Positions 1-11,487 of a DNA stretch of 64,000 nucleotides are shown in pieces (the first letter of the stretch is position 1; every line of letters begins with the position of its first letter). The DNA is from Vigna angularis (taxonomy: Eukaryota; Streptophyta; Magnoliopsida; Fabales; Fabaceae): the NCBI RefSeq assembly GCF_016808095.1, contig NC_068971.1:13652501-13716500 (forward strand), read 5' to 3'. The translations under genes and the position numbers were made by a program. Under the pieces are notes generated by a model. It ran no database searches. It was not told where the DNA came from and was given only the letters and a program-made list of their open reading frames with translations.

Positions 1-210
1 TCAATATCAAACTTCATTTCTAATAAAAAGTTTTAAATAATAAAAATAACATAAGCTCTGCAGCCATACAATTCTTTTTAAAGGAAAGCATTTTATTGAT
101 TTTATAACACTCTTGATTCTGAAATACTCATGAAAATTTTACATATTTTATGAAACAAGATATTTACTTGTTTGGAATATGCAAGAAATTGGCTTTGAGT
201 TGAATTGTAG

Positions 211-385
211 TGGTGCTAACAACAAGAAATGAAAAAAGGGGCTTGGAAGCAGTGGAAAGATTGAAAGAGTTTGGACCATCAGACTTTGTGGTTTTTCATC
301 AACTTGATGTGACAGACCCTTCCAATGTTACATCCTCAGCACATTTCATCAAAACCAGATTTAGAAAAATTTATATATTGGTCAG
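211..385 (+). pseudogene. Short-chain dehydrogenase/reductase exon fragment
   Basis: The translation begins [19 protein letters not shown] and continues through [12 protein letters not shown] to KIYILV. This matches the segment that follows the glycine-rich NAD(P)-binding loop in plant short-chain dehydrogenases of the menthone-reductase/salutaridine-reductase type (LDVTD motif, then the strand before NNAG). A plausible splice acceptor (TTGTAG) precedes it at 205-210. The N-terminal cofactor loop, the NNAG motif and the catalytic YxxxK are absent here, so the piece cannot encode an enzyme. It lies inside CACTA element C, upstream of a kinase fragment on the same strand, and is best read as a captured exon. 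Family assignment is from recognition, not a search. Confidence 0.75.
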
Positions 386-561
386 TGTTACTATCTCCTT
401 CCCTCCTTTTCAATTTTTGATGAGTTTTGCCTTGTGATTTAACTTTTGGATTTCAATGTTTTCTGTTGTTTCAATCATCTTGGATTGGAGCAAAAGCTTC
501 ATTCCTTTGCTTCTTATATATGACAAGTTCTATGTGGTTGAAAGTTGAAACTCTATATCAG

Positions 562-828
562 GAGTATTGGACCATCCATGTTTGAAGCAGAGGCTCTTGG
601 TTTAGGAGCTATGTATGAAACCAGGACTATCTGTGTACCTAAGCCATATAAGGTGAGAATACTTAACATTTGTCTGTGACAGCTATAATTTAGTATTTAC
701 TATCTATATCATGCTGGAGCGAGCTTGAGTTGACTTGCTGCTAGGAGTTGTAGTTTGGACCGCTACCTACTGGTGGTTCTTTCATCATCATGGAATTCAA
801 ACAATTTGGTGCATCTAGAGGCTATCAG
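562..828 (+). pseudogene. Two captured exons of a fructosamine/ribulosamine-3-kinase gene
   Basis: Exon a (562-652) encodes SIGPSMFEAEALGLGAMYET and ends in CVPKPYK at a GT donor. Exon b (754-828) follows an AG acceptor and encodes FGPLPTGGSFIIMEF then GASRGYQ, again ending at GTGAG. This is the N-lobe of the plant protein-ribulosamine 3-kinase family (fructosamine kinase, APH-like fold), which repairs glycated proteins, usually in plastids. Only this internal segment is present; the start and the catalytic lobe are missing. The intron is retained, so genomic DNA rather than a cDNA was captured. The fragment is in CACTA element C next to an unrelated dehydrogenase exon. Identification is by eye; a protein search should settle it. 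Confidence 0.75.
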
Positions 829-1690
829 GTGAGAAACCTAGAAATTACTTCTGATTAGGAAAGTTATAGTATCAACCATTTACAATATATAACCTTATGT
901 GTACGTTGATTGGAAGCAAGTCAAGGGGAAGTTAGAGGTTGAAAGGTTCAATTCGTAGTTGAAGTTTTGCGTAGTTAGAGCACACAGTTGCAGGCATTAA
1001 AAGCCAAGGCAACAGTTACAACAATTTGCATGGTTGCTCAATCTTCACCAACTCAATCTTCAGCTGCTCGGTTGCTTTTATTTTCCCTAAACTACGGCTA
1101 AGGTTATTTTAACCTTCTCACTGGCATGCCAATGCCTTGCCCCTCATTTCAATCACAAACCAATAAACTTTTTCAATCAAACAACATCATACACTGGTGC
1201 CACAAGAACATCAAACAGATTCAAGAACAATGTAACTCATAATGAATTATTAAACGCACAACTTACCTCAACCAAGATAGCCCTTGACGATGGCAACCTT
1301 TGTAGAGCACGACAACGACAAAAGCCCACAACGGCCCCTCCAACGAAGTCCCTCAACCAAGTTCCTTCAAGTTCAGAGCATACCGTTGTGAGGTCGCCAT
1401 AACACCGTCGTCACGCCGCGACAACAACCTCGTCAATAAACACCGTCGAACAGCCCCCTCGGAACAATGTAATATGTCAACCACCACCCTCCTTACCGGC
1501 ACTATCCTAACGTCGACACAGCAATTACAGCAAAAAAGGGGTTAAGCTTGAGTTCAGAACGAGAGAGGAAGATGTAATGCTTGGGGGGTTCTGAAGTTAG
1601 AGAGGAAAAATTGGGGGAAAGCTTGTGCGGAAACAAAAATTGGGAGAATGGGAAAGGGAAATCCCAAATTTTCATTTCAGTAAGTCGATA
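829..1690. other. Internal non-coding part of element C
   Basis: No convincing gene is seen. The stretch at about 1240-1560 is richer in GC and, read on the minus strand, resembles the 5' leader of a plant transcript. If so, the captured exons upstream would be antisense to the element's own promoter. This is inference from base composition only. Confidence 0.35.
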
Positions 1691-1848
1691 CTTATACTGA
1701 CGGTCTTAGTCCTTCGGTAAACTCAAAAAGCCTTCGGTAATCAACCACTTACATGACCGTCGGTACATCCTTCGGTAAATCAACTTTACCGAAGGCCCCA
1801 AAGGCTGTCGATTTTATTCCTTCGGAAATTAACACTTTTCCTGTAGTG

Positions 1849-2637
1849 GCCTATGCATGTCCCAGCAGCACGCACCCGTCCTGGGTGCTCAGATCGTCCA
1901 ATGGTTGTGGCAAGAATATCCTAACGACCTTCTTGTGTGAATTGACCGTGGGAACTCTGCTCAACCAAGGAGTCCTGTAACATAACAAAACTTCATAATT
2001 ATTTGAAAGATCTATGTAATATATATAACAAAAATGTTGTTTAAATATGACAAATGACATTTTACAATTCTTTCAGATATCTCTCTGGCAGTGTCAGAAG
2101 TGTAAGAGCCCGATGATCTTAAACAGGCTAACTTCCACTTCTCGTGTCGAGATGGTGGTGAAGGAGGAGGAGGAGGGTCACCACCCTCAGAAAGTGAAAG
2201 TCTACTATCTGACTTCTGCTTCATTATTTTTTCCTCAAGCTTCCTGTATCCACCACGAGAAAGTAGGTGTGGATTTTTATTCTGAGCACTTATACCCTAT
2301 GCTTTTGGCCTTGTTTCCTGTGACAAAATGAAACAATTGTTATGATAAAAAATTATGAATGATGAATTGAATGATTTTAGCTACACTTACCTTCCACGTC
2401 TTAGAGGTCCTAAGTTGTACAAATTGACGCCATATTTCTTCATCAATTACAGAATATTTCGAACATGGAGTTTCATTGCTTTTTGCTCCAAATATATATT
2501 TGGTCGTCAATTTTGTCTTAAACCCCCGAAATCTTTCTGCAATTGCAGATAAACACCTACTGCTTAGGCTGTCGACATTTGGCATATCAAATGTCATCTA
2601 CAACAAAGAAAGTAATAACCTTATATCAATACAAATT
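1849..2637 (-). pseudogene. Element A, left half: Transposase_24-like second gene of a CACTA transposon (interrupted)
   Basis: Three minus-strand exon remnants follow in coding order. About 2597-2355 has MPNVDSLSSRCLSAIAERF and DEEIWRQFVQLR. About 2310-2020 has NKNPHLLSR, then SRHEKWKLACLR and SYTSDTAREISERI. About 1976-1849 has DSLVEQSSHGQFTQEGR, a stop, then GRSEHPGRVRAAG. These are the characteristic blocks of the plant Ptta/En/Spm Transposase_24 protein found as the second gene in CACTA elements. The premise that this continues the gene at 18464-18817 rests on matching exon order and on the same blocks in element F at 24657-25130. The gene is cut by element B (intron) and element C (exon), and carries stops. 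Confidence 0.8.
2635..2637. repeat. Target-site duplication ATT, left side of element B
   Basis: ATT immediately precedes CACTACAAG at 2638 and is repeated at 18423-18425 directly after the other terminus. A 3-bp duplication is the hallmark of CACTA insertion. Confidence 0.9.
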
Positions 2638-2654
2638 CACTACAAGAAAAAAGT

Positions 2655-3095
2655 GTATTACATACAGCAAAAATCCGTATATAACACCTAAAATCCGTAT
2701 ATAATACGTCTTTATATACGGATTACATACGGACAAAAATCCGTATATAATACCATCGTAGCTAAATTTATATACGGATTTATCCGTATATAACTTATAT
2801 ACGGAAATTATATACGGATATATCCGTATAAGTTATATACGGATAAATCCGTATATAACTTATATACGGAAATTATATACGGATATATCCGTATATAAGT
2901 TATATACAGATAAATTCTTACATAACGTATATACGGAAATTATATATGGATATATCCGTATATAAATTATATACGGATATATCCGTATATAAATTATATA
3001 CGGATATATCCGTATATAAATTATATACGGATAAATCCGTATATAACGTATATACGGAAATTATATACGGATATATCCGTATATAATGTTTTAAC
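2655..3095. repeat. 3' subterminal repeat array of element B
   Basis: The motif CCGTATATAA and its inverse TTATATACGG alternate more than 25 times, producing long near-perfect palindromes such as TATACGGATATATCCGTATA. The same motif is at the other end of B, so these are the subterminal repeats of this CACTA family, presumably bound by its TNP1/TNP2-type proteins. The density of inverted copies means single strands here could fold extensively. Confidence 0.9.
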
Positions 3096-3397
3096 AAGAG
3101 CTAAATAAATACCCTGTACATAGCAGTTCCCCATGCACAACAATATACAAGCAGACCTGGACATTATAGTGAATATTCAGCATTCTTATAAACAAACCTG
3201 GACATTATACATTACACATTGACATATAAATTTAATAAGGTTTTCAAATAGACTTAATCCACAAAGGAAACATTGTATATGAATACATAAATATTGTTTA
3301 CATCAATATAACTGCAACATTTGGTAAGTTCATAAACAGATTGTAGTTGTTGTTCTAAATAAGTTCAACAGTAATGGAAATAAGTTCTATAAAATGC

Positions 3398-5245
3398 CTA
3401 ATAATGCATGTAATCATTTCCATCTTGTGGTTGTTCATCTGGTGGTTGCTGGTGTGGTGGTTGCTGTTCTGGAGGTTGCTGTTCTGGTTGGACTATATTG
3501 GGCATGTCATTTTGAACTTGAGGATTTGGAAGGTTTAAAAATTGTTGTGCAGCCGCGGCGGCTGAAGGCGGAAGGAATGGCAGGAGGACGCCAATAAAGC
3601 CTTCAAGATTTTGAAGCTGCTGACCATATTGTTGTAACTGCGATTTCAGGTTAAGAATTTCTTCTGAATTTTGAGGTTGAGCAGTAGAAGATGCCTGTGT
3701 TTGTTGGATGTAACTATCAACACAGTCATCTTGGGAAGTGACATTTCCAATGCCGTATACGCGTCCCTTGTATTTTCCACCAGCAGCCTCTAACCAACAT
3801 CGATTTCTCAATCTTTCCTCCTCCGCAGGGTCTAGAGGAGAAGACGTTGAGACACCAACAGATGCAGTCTTAGATCTAATTTGAGAAAATTTTGCAACAA
3901 ATTGTTCTCGTTAAATGAATAAATATTATCATTACACATGAGGTTTACAAACCGAAAATTTATAATGTGATAGAGTTAGTACAAACTTACATGGGTCCGC
4001 CTAGACCTTTCGTCCACAAATTCTCCTGTTGATTGACGAATATGTGTCTGCTGAAATATTTCATCAACATGCACAGATCGACCAAGCTCTTGTGACTGCA
4101 ATCAAAAGGAGTTGTTAATAAATATTTGTAAAGTTTATGATTACAAATATAACAAAAAAAATGTACAAGTTATATACCAAACGAATAGCATGCTCATGCA
4201 CGCTTATAGATCCTCCAGTGTGCAAACAACCACCCTTTTCAGATGTCCGATTCTTCTTTGCTGTTTCACACTTTTGTCTATAAAGTGGCATGTTCCACTT
4301 TTCCAAAAGAGCATTCCAAGTATCGTCCCCCAGCCAATCAGGTCTTTTTCCTAGAGTTCTTGCTTTTTTATACATCTCTGAGAGTCTATGAGATGCCTTG
4401 GTGTGATAATTTTTTTTGACCTTTTCCTCATCTTCAGGCTTCCATGAAACCCTTCTCTGTTATATTAGAAATAATAGGTTTGAATAAGTAAACAAGTTCA
4501 AAGTATAAATTAAATGCAGGACACCAACTATTGACTTGTAACAGGATTAGGAATGAAAAGTGTTTACCTTAAAACGTTCGAAGAAGACATCTCTGGTTGA
4601 CTTAGGGATTGCACCCCATGTTAGCCATGGCTCATCAAACTGTTCCTTGATGGTGGCTGTGATTGCCTTGGATGCAGTTTTTGTAGGATAAAACCTAAAA
4701 CAAAATTAAACTCAAACATTACAATAATACAACAATGAATTGTGTATATATTAATTGAGTTATTTTTTTTCTTACCCTCCTCCAACGGGTGTAATCATTG
4801 GACGACTATTGGAACATTCTTCCATGTTATTGGCGGCTGAACTAGAATGTGGATCTGCATCCTCTATACCAGGTGATGCTGCAATATTTCTGGGAGTTGA
4901 TGGGTTAGAACCAACATTGGGAGAGAGTGAAGCCTGAAGATAAGGAGGCACTTGGTATGGAGTGGGTGTCAAGCCAGGCACTTGTATTGGAGGTGGAAGA
5001 GATGTACCTATAGAGGTAGGTGAAGATGTAGTAACTTGATGTGGAGTGGGAGTGAAGGCAGGAACAACTAATGGAGGTGGAACAGATCTACCAGTAGAGG
5101 TAGAGGTAGGTGTAGTTGGTTGACTGGTTGAACCAATTTCATTATTGAAACGTGTCATCAACTTCACTACGTAAGTTTTCTTCCCCTTGCCCTTATCAGA
5201 ATTTCTTGAAGGTGGAATAGGAGGGCCAGAAGGACCTGATGCCAT
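3398..5245 (-). CDS. Element B second gene: Transposase_24-like protein (5 exons)
   Basis: Exons on the minus strand are 5245-4776, 4694-4568, 4456-4179, 4095-3991 and about 3906-3398, mostly with clean GT-AG borders; only the last acceptor is weak. The N-terminus is low-complexity and Pro/Ser/Thr-rich. Exons 2 and 3 hold the diagnostic region (FDEPWLTWGAIPKSTRDVFF, RRVSWKPEDEEKV, GKRPDWLGDDTWNALLEKW, RTSEKGGCLHTGGSISVHEH) of the plant Ptta/En/Spm Transposase_24 family. The last exon has KYKGRVYGIG, a probable coiled coil (NLKSQLQQYGQQLQNLEGF) and a Gln/Pro-rich tail ending DYMHY. About 495 residues in all. The start could instead be four codons upstream (MFKN). By analogy with TNP1/TNPA it may bind the subterminal repeats; that role is inferred. 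No Ulp1 protease domain follows, unlike elements E and F. Confidence 0.8.
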
Positions 5246-7798
5246 ATTCTTGAACATAATATATTTTTTTATACAATAGAAGAAAAGAAAATTTAGAAAT
5301 AGTACAATCAGAGATAAATGCAATAAAACTCTATTCTGTAACCAACTTGTGAGATAATATAATATTGTGATTGTGATAAAGGTATTTGCCAAGAATTTTT
5401 CAGCAAAATAATATAATATTGTGATTGTGAGGTGTGGAACTTGGTACAACATATGGAATCACGTGAATAGTTTTTCACAGTAGTTTTCGCAGGTAAAGTA
5501 TTTGCCAAGAATTTTTCAGTAAGATTTGGAATTAGTTATGTGAGATTTATTTATGTACGATTAATATTCTCAACCACCAAAAAGAGACATATCCGAATAA
5601 GCAGCCAAATTCAAATTGAACATAGAATCTCTAAGTTCAGATTGACAAGTAACTAATAGACATCTTTGGCAATTGACAGGAAATTAATACTTTGGATTAA
5701 CTCAAATGCTAATACTTTGGATTAACTCAAATGCTAAACACTGAAACTCAAGTCTTGGGTTTTTATTACATTTGAGGTTACCCAATTGATTATTTTTGCT
5801 GCCATGATAGTTAAATTTATTTCTCAAAGAAAATGGAGAAGTATATAACTTAATCCAAGTGGTAAGATAACAAGATTGTTTTTCTTAAATGAACTTTTGG
5901 GGGTGACTAAGTGTTGTAAAGAGAGTAAGTGCTAGTATAGCTTGTGAGTCCACTAGCTTTAATTTGGATTAGTTGGAAACTGAGTTGACTTCTCCACGTG
6001 AAGGATCTAAGACAAATAAAAAAGAATTCTAACTACTAACATGATATTAGAAAGTTGTTACTAATAGAAAAATGATCAAGAATGGTAATTAGAAAATGGA
6101 ACTGTTAAATTGGTCATTTAGTGCTACTTCTGTTTACGATGCCATCTATTGTTGTCTGAGAACCTCCAATAATTCAGTAACCAACATCAGAGCTTCTAAC
6201 TACTAACATGGTATGCCATAAGTGTTCAGAACAAAGTCATCCCGTGAAACACCAATTGGAGAGCTAAATCCAAGAACAAAGTCATCCCTGAAACACCAAT
6301 TGGAGAGCTAAATCCAAGAACAAAGTCATCCCGTGAAACACCAATTGGAGAGCTAAATCCAAGCACAGGGGATTGATTGAAGAAAAATGAAAAAGGCTAG
6401 CTACTAGGTGGTAGATCAACCGCTACTCTATGGGCACAAAGAGACAACACACATACTGATTTTAAGAACTGAATTGGAGAACACCAATTGGAGAGAGTGA
6501 GCATGGTGATTTGCTTGGAGAAAACTCTTGAAGAAGTAGATGAATATGGAGGTGTGATTCTCGGTCAAAATAGCTACAATTGTGTGATTCCTACTTGCTT
6601 TTATTGCCTTTCTTTTAGACAATGATCATGAGTCCAGCAACATCTTTCTTCAACATAATTCTACTTTGCTTAATTTATTACAACTTGTAGAGAGCCGTGA
6701 ATGGGAAGTCTGCACCGATTATGATTTATTAGAATAGGATTGTTTATATTATTCTTATGGGAAGAAGTTAAGTGTTAGTTTTATACAAAAAGACAAAAGC
6801 TTTCAAAGAGCATTTTGGAGAATGAATTTACGTGAATGAAGGATAGCAAGCTTTTGAGAATTCTTAAACCACACCAAGTGATTTCTTTCACGTCTGCAGA
6901 AGAAGTGGCAAGTGGCCCACGGTCCTTAAATTGCATCTTTTGTTTATTCATTTGAAAATGGTCAAGTAGTTGTTGTTTGGTTATGTGAATTCAGCAATTA
7001 CGATTTTAAGAAAGTGGTAGGGTCCTACTTGTTTTTCATTTTGTAAATGCTTTAGTATCCTTGTTTTGTTGTAGACAATGCCGTGTGGTTGTGTGTCCAG
7101 TAGCAGCCCCTCCCTTTTAATATCTTGCACTTTGTTTGGTTTTTAAATTGAAGGATTTACGTGAATGTATAGGAGCAAAGTTTTCAGAATTCTAAACCCC
7201 TTTTCACGTGAAGAGTTGGCCTATGGCCCTTTCTTGCAATTTCTTTATTACTTTGAGACTTGTGACTAAGATGGAGTAGTAGATAGCTTCTATGTTTATT
7301 TGTTTTCAATTCCCTTTGCAATTGAGTGGACCTTGTGTGTAGAAGATAAAATTCACGTCTGGAAGGAAGAGACAACCAAATTGCTTGACATTTTCTTCTT
7401 TGCTTGCCAAATAGCTCACGGCCAAGAGGATTTAAGTGAAGCATTTCTTTTGTTTAATAAAAAAAAAGGAATTAAGTAAAGTCACGGTCAAGGAGTGGTT
7501 TTAAGGAAATTGTAAATTTGAATTTCTTTTGGTAGATGATTTGGTCACAGTTAATAGTAGGGAAGTTTTACAATTTTTCATTTTCTTTGCTTTAAAATCT
7601 TGTATATTGTATGTTGACTTGATTTACAGTATGTTCATTCGGTCAAGGAGTTGTTGTATTTTAATGGAGATAATTAGAAGGTATTTGCAATAAAACTCTA
7701 TTAGTAAATGTTTAATGTTAAGACTTACATTCATAAGAACTTAAGATTGTGGACAACATTATAAATGCAACAACAATAAGGAGGAACACACCCTAACT
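5246..7798. other. Spacer between the two genes of element B
   Basis: No gene is seen. It contains a duplicated AT-rich motif around 5340-5510 (ATAATATAATATTGTGATTG and CCAAGAATTTTTCAG, each at least twice), a 45-bp tandem triplication at 6230-6363, and scattered segments containing TTCACGTG/TTACGTGAA. Those segments resemble the leader at 12500-13600. Confidence 0.6.
6230..6363. repeat. Tandem triplication, unit 44-45 bp
   Basis: Three consecutive copies of a unit containing AACAAAGTCATCCCGTGAAA and CACCAATTGGAGAGC start at 6230, 6275 and 6319. The middle copy lacks one base. It lies in the spacer of element B and has no evident coding role. Confidence 0.9.
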
Positions 7799-10700
7799 CT
7801 ATTCAGTGCTAGAACTATGAAATTCATCTTCATTGTCATCTTCACTCTGTTCCTCTGCATTGTATTCTTCTGATTCCGTTGTATCTTCATCTATCTGCCC
7901 TTGAAATGATGAAATATTGTTAGGGTTCACTTCTTCAAGACCAGCGTCTACATCTTGTAATCGGACTACTTCTTCAACTTGAATGATGTCATTAACATGT
8001 GACATTTCCTCCACTTGGTATGGCACATCGGCTTCTACATCATTAGAATCAATGCGACCTCTAGGCTTCGTTTTTATCGCAACACACCAACCTCGTTTGT
8101 CCGTGCGTGATGTAGGATATGGTACATAATACACTTGTTGTACATTATGTGCAATGATAAAAGGATCAAACAACACATATCTTTTATCCATTCGAATATC
8201 CACAATGCCATACTTTGAATCCACCCTTGTACCTACTCTCGATGGATCAAACCAATCACAATAAAATAATACAATTTTCTTTTCAGTGGTTGTTGAATTG
8301 TATTCGAACTCATAGATGTGTTTAATGACACCATAAAAATCATCTTGACCTCCTTCTGTTAGCCCTTTAACATGAACCCCACTATTTATTGTCCTCTTGC
8401 CCTGACTCCATGCATGGGTATGAAATTTGTATCCATTAGCAAAGAAGGTGTGCCATTCCTTTACACACCTTAAAGCACCAAGTGATAAATCTCTAAGATG
8501 TTGGTTTCTCACACTTAAAGGATCGTTATGAACCTACAACCATTCATGATATGAAACTATTCAACAATGTAATCTTAAAAAATTAAGGAAGAAATGAATG
8601 TGTAAGATTGATAGGAAGTCGTACTTTTTGCCTGAACCACAATGGGAAATTAGCATGTACGTATGTCGAACTGTTTGACTCAGATAGTTGATAGACATGT
8701 AAGAATGAGCTGTCAACATGTACGTCCAGATTAGATCAAAGAAAATTAATTATATCAAATGAAAGAATTGGGAAATATAATTTATTTTGGAGGCTTACTG
8801 AAGGTAAGGTTCAACTTCATTGCAATTGATCAATACATGAACATGAGCTGATCTCAATTCTTCATCACTTAACCAATGTGTTGATTCCCTTCCAGAATGA
8901 CGGCCAGGTTGGTTAAACACTGATAATGTTGTCGTAAAGCTTTCTATTTCAATGTCTACTTCATTTCTATTGCTTTGTGGTGTTAACATGAAGCTTTTGA
9001 AATAGTGGGAACAAAAATGAGTTGTTTCTCTGTGCAAGTATGATGCGCAAATAGATCCTTCAACCCTAGCCTTATTCTTTACTGAACGTTTAGCATATCC
9101 CATGAACCTACAAATTTGAAATTGATGTGTTAGGGTTTTTGAATTATGCCTGGTAAATTGAACAATAACATGTCATATGGGTACCTTTCAAATGGGTACA
9201 TCCACCTATAGTGGACTGGTCCACCAAGTCGTGCCTCATATGGAAGATGGATAGGGAGATGTTCCATAGAATCAAAGAATGAGGGAGGAAATATTCTCTC
9301 CATCTTGCACAGAATGATGGGAATGTTTTCTTGCATCTTCGCCAGGTCATCCTTGTTCAATGTTGTAGAACACAAATCTCTAAAGAAATGACTTATCTCT
9401 GTAATGGGATTCAGAACATGAGCCGGTAAAGAACTAAACGCTATAGGAAGTAAGCATTCCATAAACACATGGCAATCATGACTTTTCATCCCAATGAGCT
9501 TTCCCCTATTCACATCAACACACCTTGACAAGTTAGAAGAATATCCATCAGGCATCCTAAGACCTTTTACCCAATGACAGACTTGTTTTATTTGGTCTGT
9601 TGATAGTGTATAATTTGCTTTTGGCTTATACATTTTTCCATTGCTATGACTTTTTAGCTCCAAATCTTTTCGTCTACAATACAAACCTATATCCATTCGG
9701 GCCTTCTCATTGTCTTTTGTCTTCCCCACAACATTCATCACAGTATTAAAGATGTTGTCAAAGAAATTTTTTTCAATGTGCATGAAGTCAAGATTATGCC
9801 TTAACAAATTATCCTTCCAATAGGGTAGATCCCAAAAGATTCTTTTTTTCGTCCAATTATGCCACTCACCGTATCCATCAATTATTGCCGCACCATTTTC
9901 AGTTATTTTAGGATAACCATTGATTCTATTCCAAACTTCTGGTCCTGTAAGATATGGTGGTGCGTCATCCATCTCCACTTCCCCCTTCTTGAAAGCATTT
10001 CTATTCCTCCTAAAAGCATGGTCTTTCGGTAAAAACCTCCGATGAGAGTCAAACCATGAATTTTTTGCCCCATGATATAATCTAAAAGCCTTTGTATGCT
10101 CCATGCAATGTGGGCATGCCAGTTTACCATGAGTGCTCCAGCCGGACAACATACCATAAGCAGGAAAATCATTAATTGTCCACATTAGCATGGCCCTCAA
10201 AATAAAGTTTTGTTTCCTTGAAATATCATATGTTATCACACCCGTCCACAGCTTCTTCAATTCGTCTATCAAGGGCTCTAAGTACACATCTATGCCAACC
10301 TTTGGATTGAATGGCCCAGGAATGAGACATGTTAAGAACATGTAAGGTTTAGACATGCACATTTCTGGAGGAAGATTATAAGGAGTGACAATAACTGGCC
10401 AACATGAATATGGTATATTTGATGCCTGTACATATGGGTTAAAACCGTCAGAGCATAAACCGAGTCGAACATTGCGTGGCTCGATACCAAAGTCAGGATA
10501 TACTCTATCAAAGTGCTTCCAAGCCTCTCCATCGCATGGATGACGCAAAACACCATTCGTCGACATGTTCTGATAGTGCCATGTCATTTGTCCTGCAGTT
10601 TGTGTTGAGGCATACATTCTTTGTAGTCTGGGAATTAATGGCAAATAGAACATTGATTTCATAGGAACTGGTTTGCTAGTAGTTGCTCCCGTGTTACGTG

Positions 10701-11487
10701 GTTGATATCTTGGCTTTCCACAAAATTTGCATTCAAGCAATGCGCCATCATTCTTACCGTATTCATTATCATAGAAGAGCATGCAACCATCCACGCAACA
10801 ATCAATCCTCTGCGATTGTAATCCCAACTTTGATACACACTTTTTTGCATCGTAGTATGTTTTAGGCAAACCTGATTTGATGGGTGTTGCATCCATAACC
10901 ATTTTTGCAATAAAATCTATGCATTGGTTAGGAATATTCCAATTTGACTTGCAAGCTAATAGTCTGACACACATCGATAATTTCGAGTCTGATGCTCCTT
11001 CATACAACGGCTGGTTTGCATCCAACAAAAAATTAAAAAACCTTTGTGTTTCTTCATTTGGAGCCTCTTCAATGTTATTAGAAGTAGATGCTTGCCCCCA
11101 CTCATTTTGCCTAAGAGCATCATGCACCATGTCTTCCATTGTTTGAAATTGGTTAGCTTGACCACCTTCCGTCTCTACAGCCATCGAACTTTCATGATTC
11201 TGTACATGATCTTCTGGCAATCTTTCCCCATGATCCTCCCAAATGAAATAATTAGGCTTGAAACCGTTCTTGTAAAGGTGAACCTTTACAACTCTTTCGT
11301 GCAGAATTTTTGTACAATCGCACTTCAAACATGGACATCGAAGACCCCCGTCTCTACGATAACGTTCTTGTTCACAAGCTTTACTTATAAACTCTTCAAC
11401 ACCCAATACAAAAGACTCTTTCAAAGCACCTCTTCCTCTATGACACCTATCGTACATCCATGAACGATTTGGTTGAGCATCATCCAT
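7799..11487 (-). CDS. tnp2: Element B TNP2 transposase (4 exons, apparently intact)
   Basis: Exons are 11487-9185, 9107-8799, 8709-8625 and 8533-7799. Codon phase is consistent through every junction, giving about 1143 residues with no internal stop. The N-terminus has the transposase-associated zinc-finger-like domain ([18 protein letters not shown], with CPCLKCDC). The centre is the tnp2 core ([40 protein letters not shown]). Next comes the DUF4218 region ([29 protein letters not shown]). The last exon holds DUF4216 ([34 protein letters not shown]) and an acidic tail. TNP2 is the catalytic, DDE-type nuclear transposase that cuts CACTA termini. The length is normal for the family. Exon borders are my assignment and need cDNA support, but the in-frame agreement makes the gene model strong. 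Confidence 0.88.

Larger units (their letters stand above)
1..1848 (-). mobile_element. Partial CACTA element C carrying captured host gene fragments (Pack-CACTA-like)
   Basis: The right terminus is seen directly: the strand reads inward from 1848 as CACTACAGGAAAAG, a CACTA-type terminal inverted repeat. Several copies of a CCTTCGGTAA subterminal motif follow between about 1690 and 1830. A 5'-leader-like, pyrimidine-rich stretch on the minus strand (about 1640 down to 1550) suggests this is the promoter end, with transcription leftwards. The element carries plus-strand exons of two unrelated host genes at 211-385 and 562-828. The other terminus lies outside the window, so neither full length nor the target-site duplication can be checked. 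The junction at 1849 falls inside the second gene of element A, so C inserted into A. Confidence 0.7.

Noticed and set aside
1753..1980. 75-codon plus-strand frame over the C/A junction
   Set aside because: It runs across the transposon terminus at 1848 and opposes the Transposase_24 exon on the minus strand.
3394..3597. Plus-strand valine-rich frame
   Set aside because: It is the shadow of the Gln/Pro-rich last exon of the element B second gene on the other strand.
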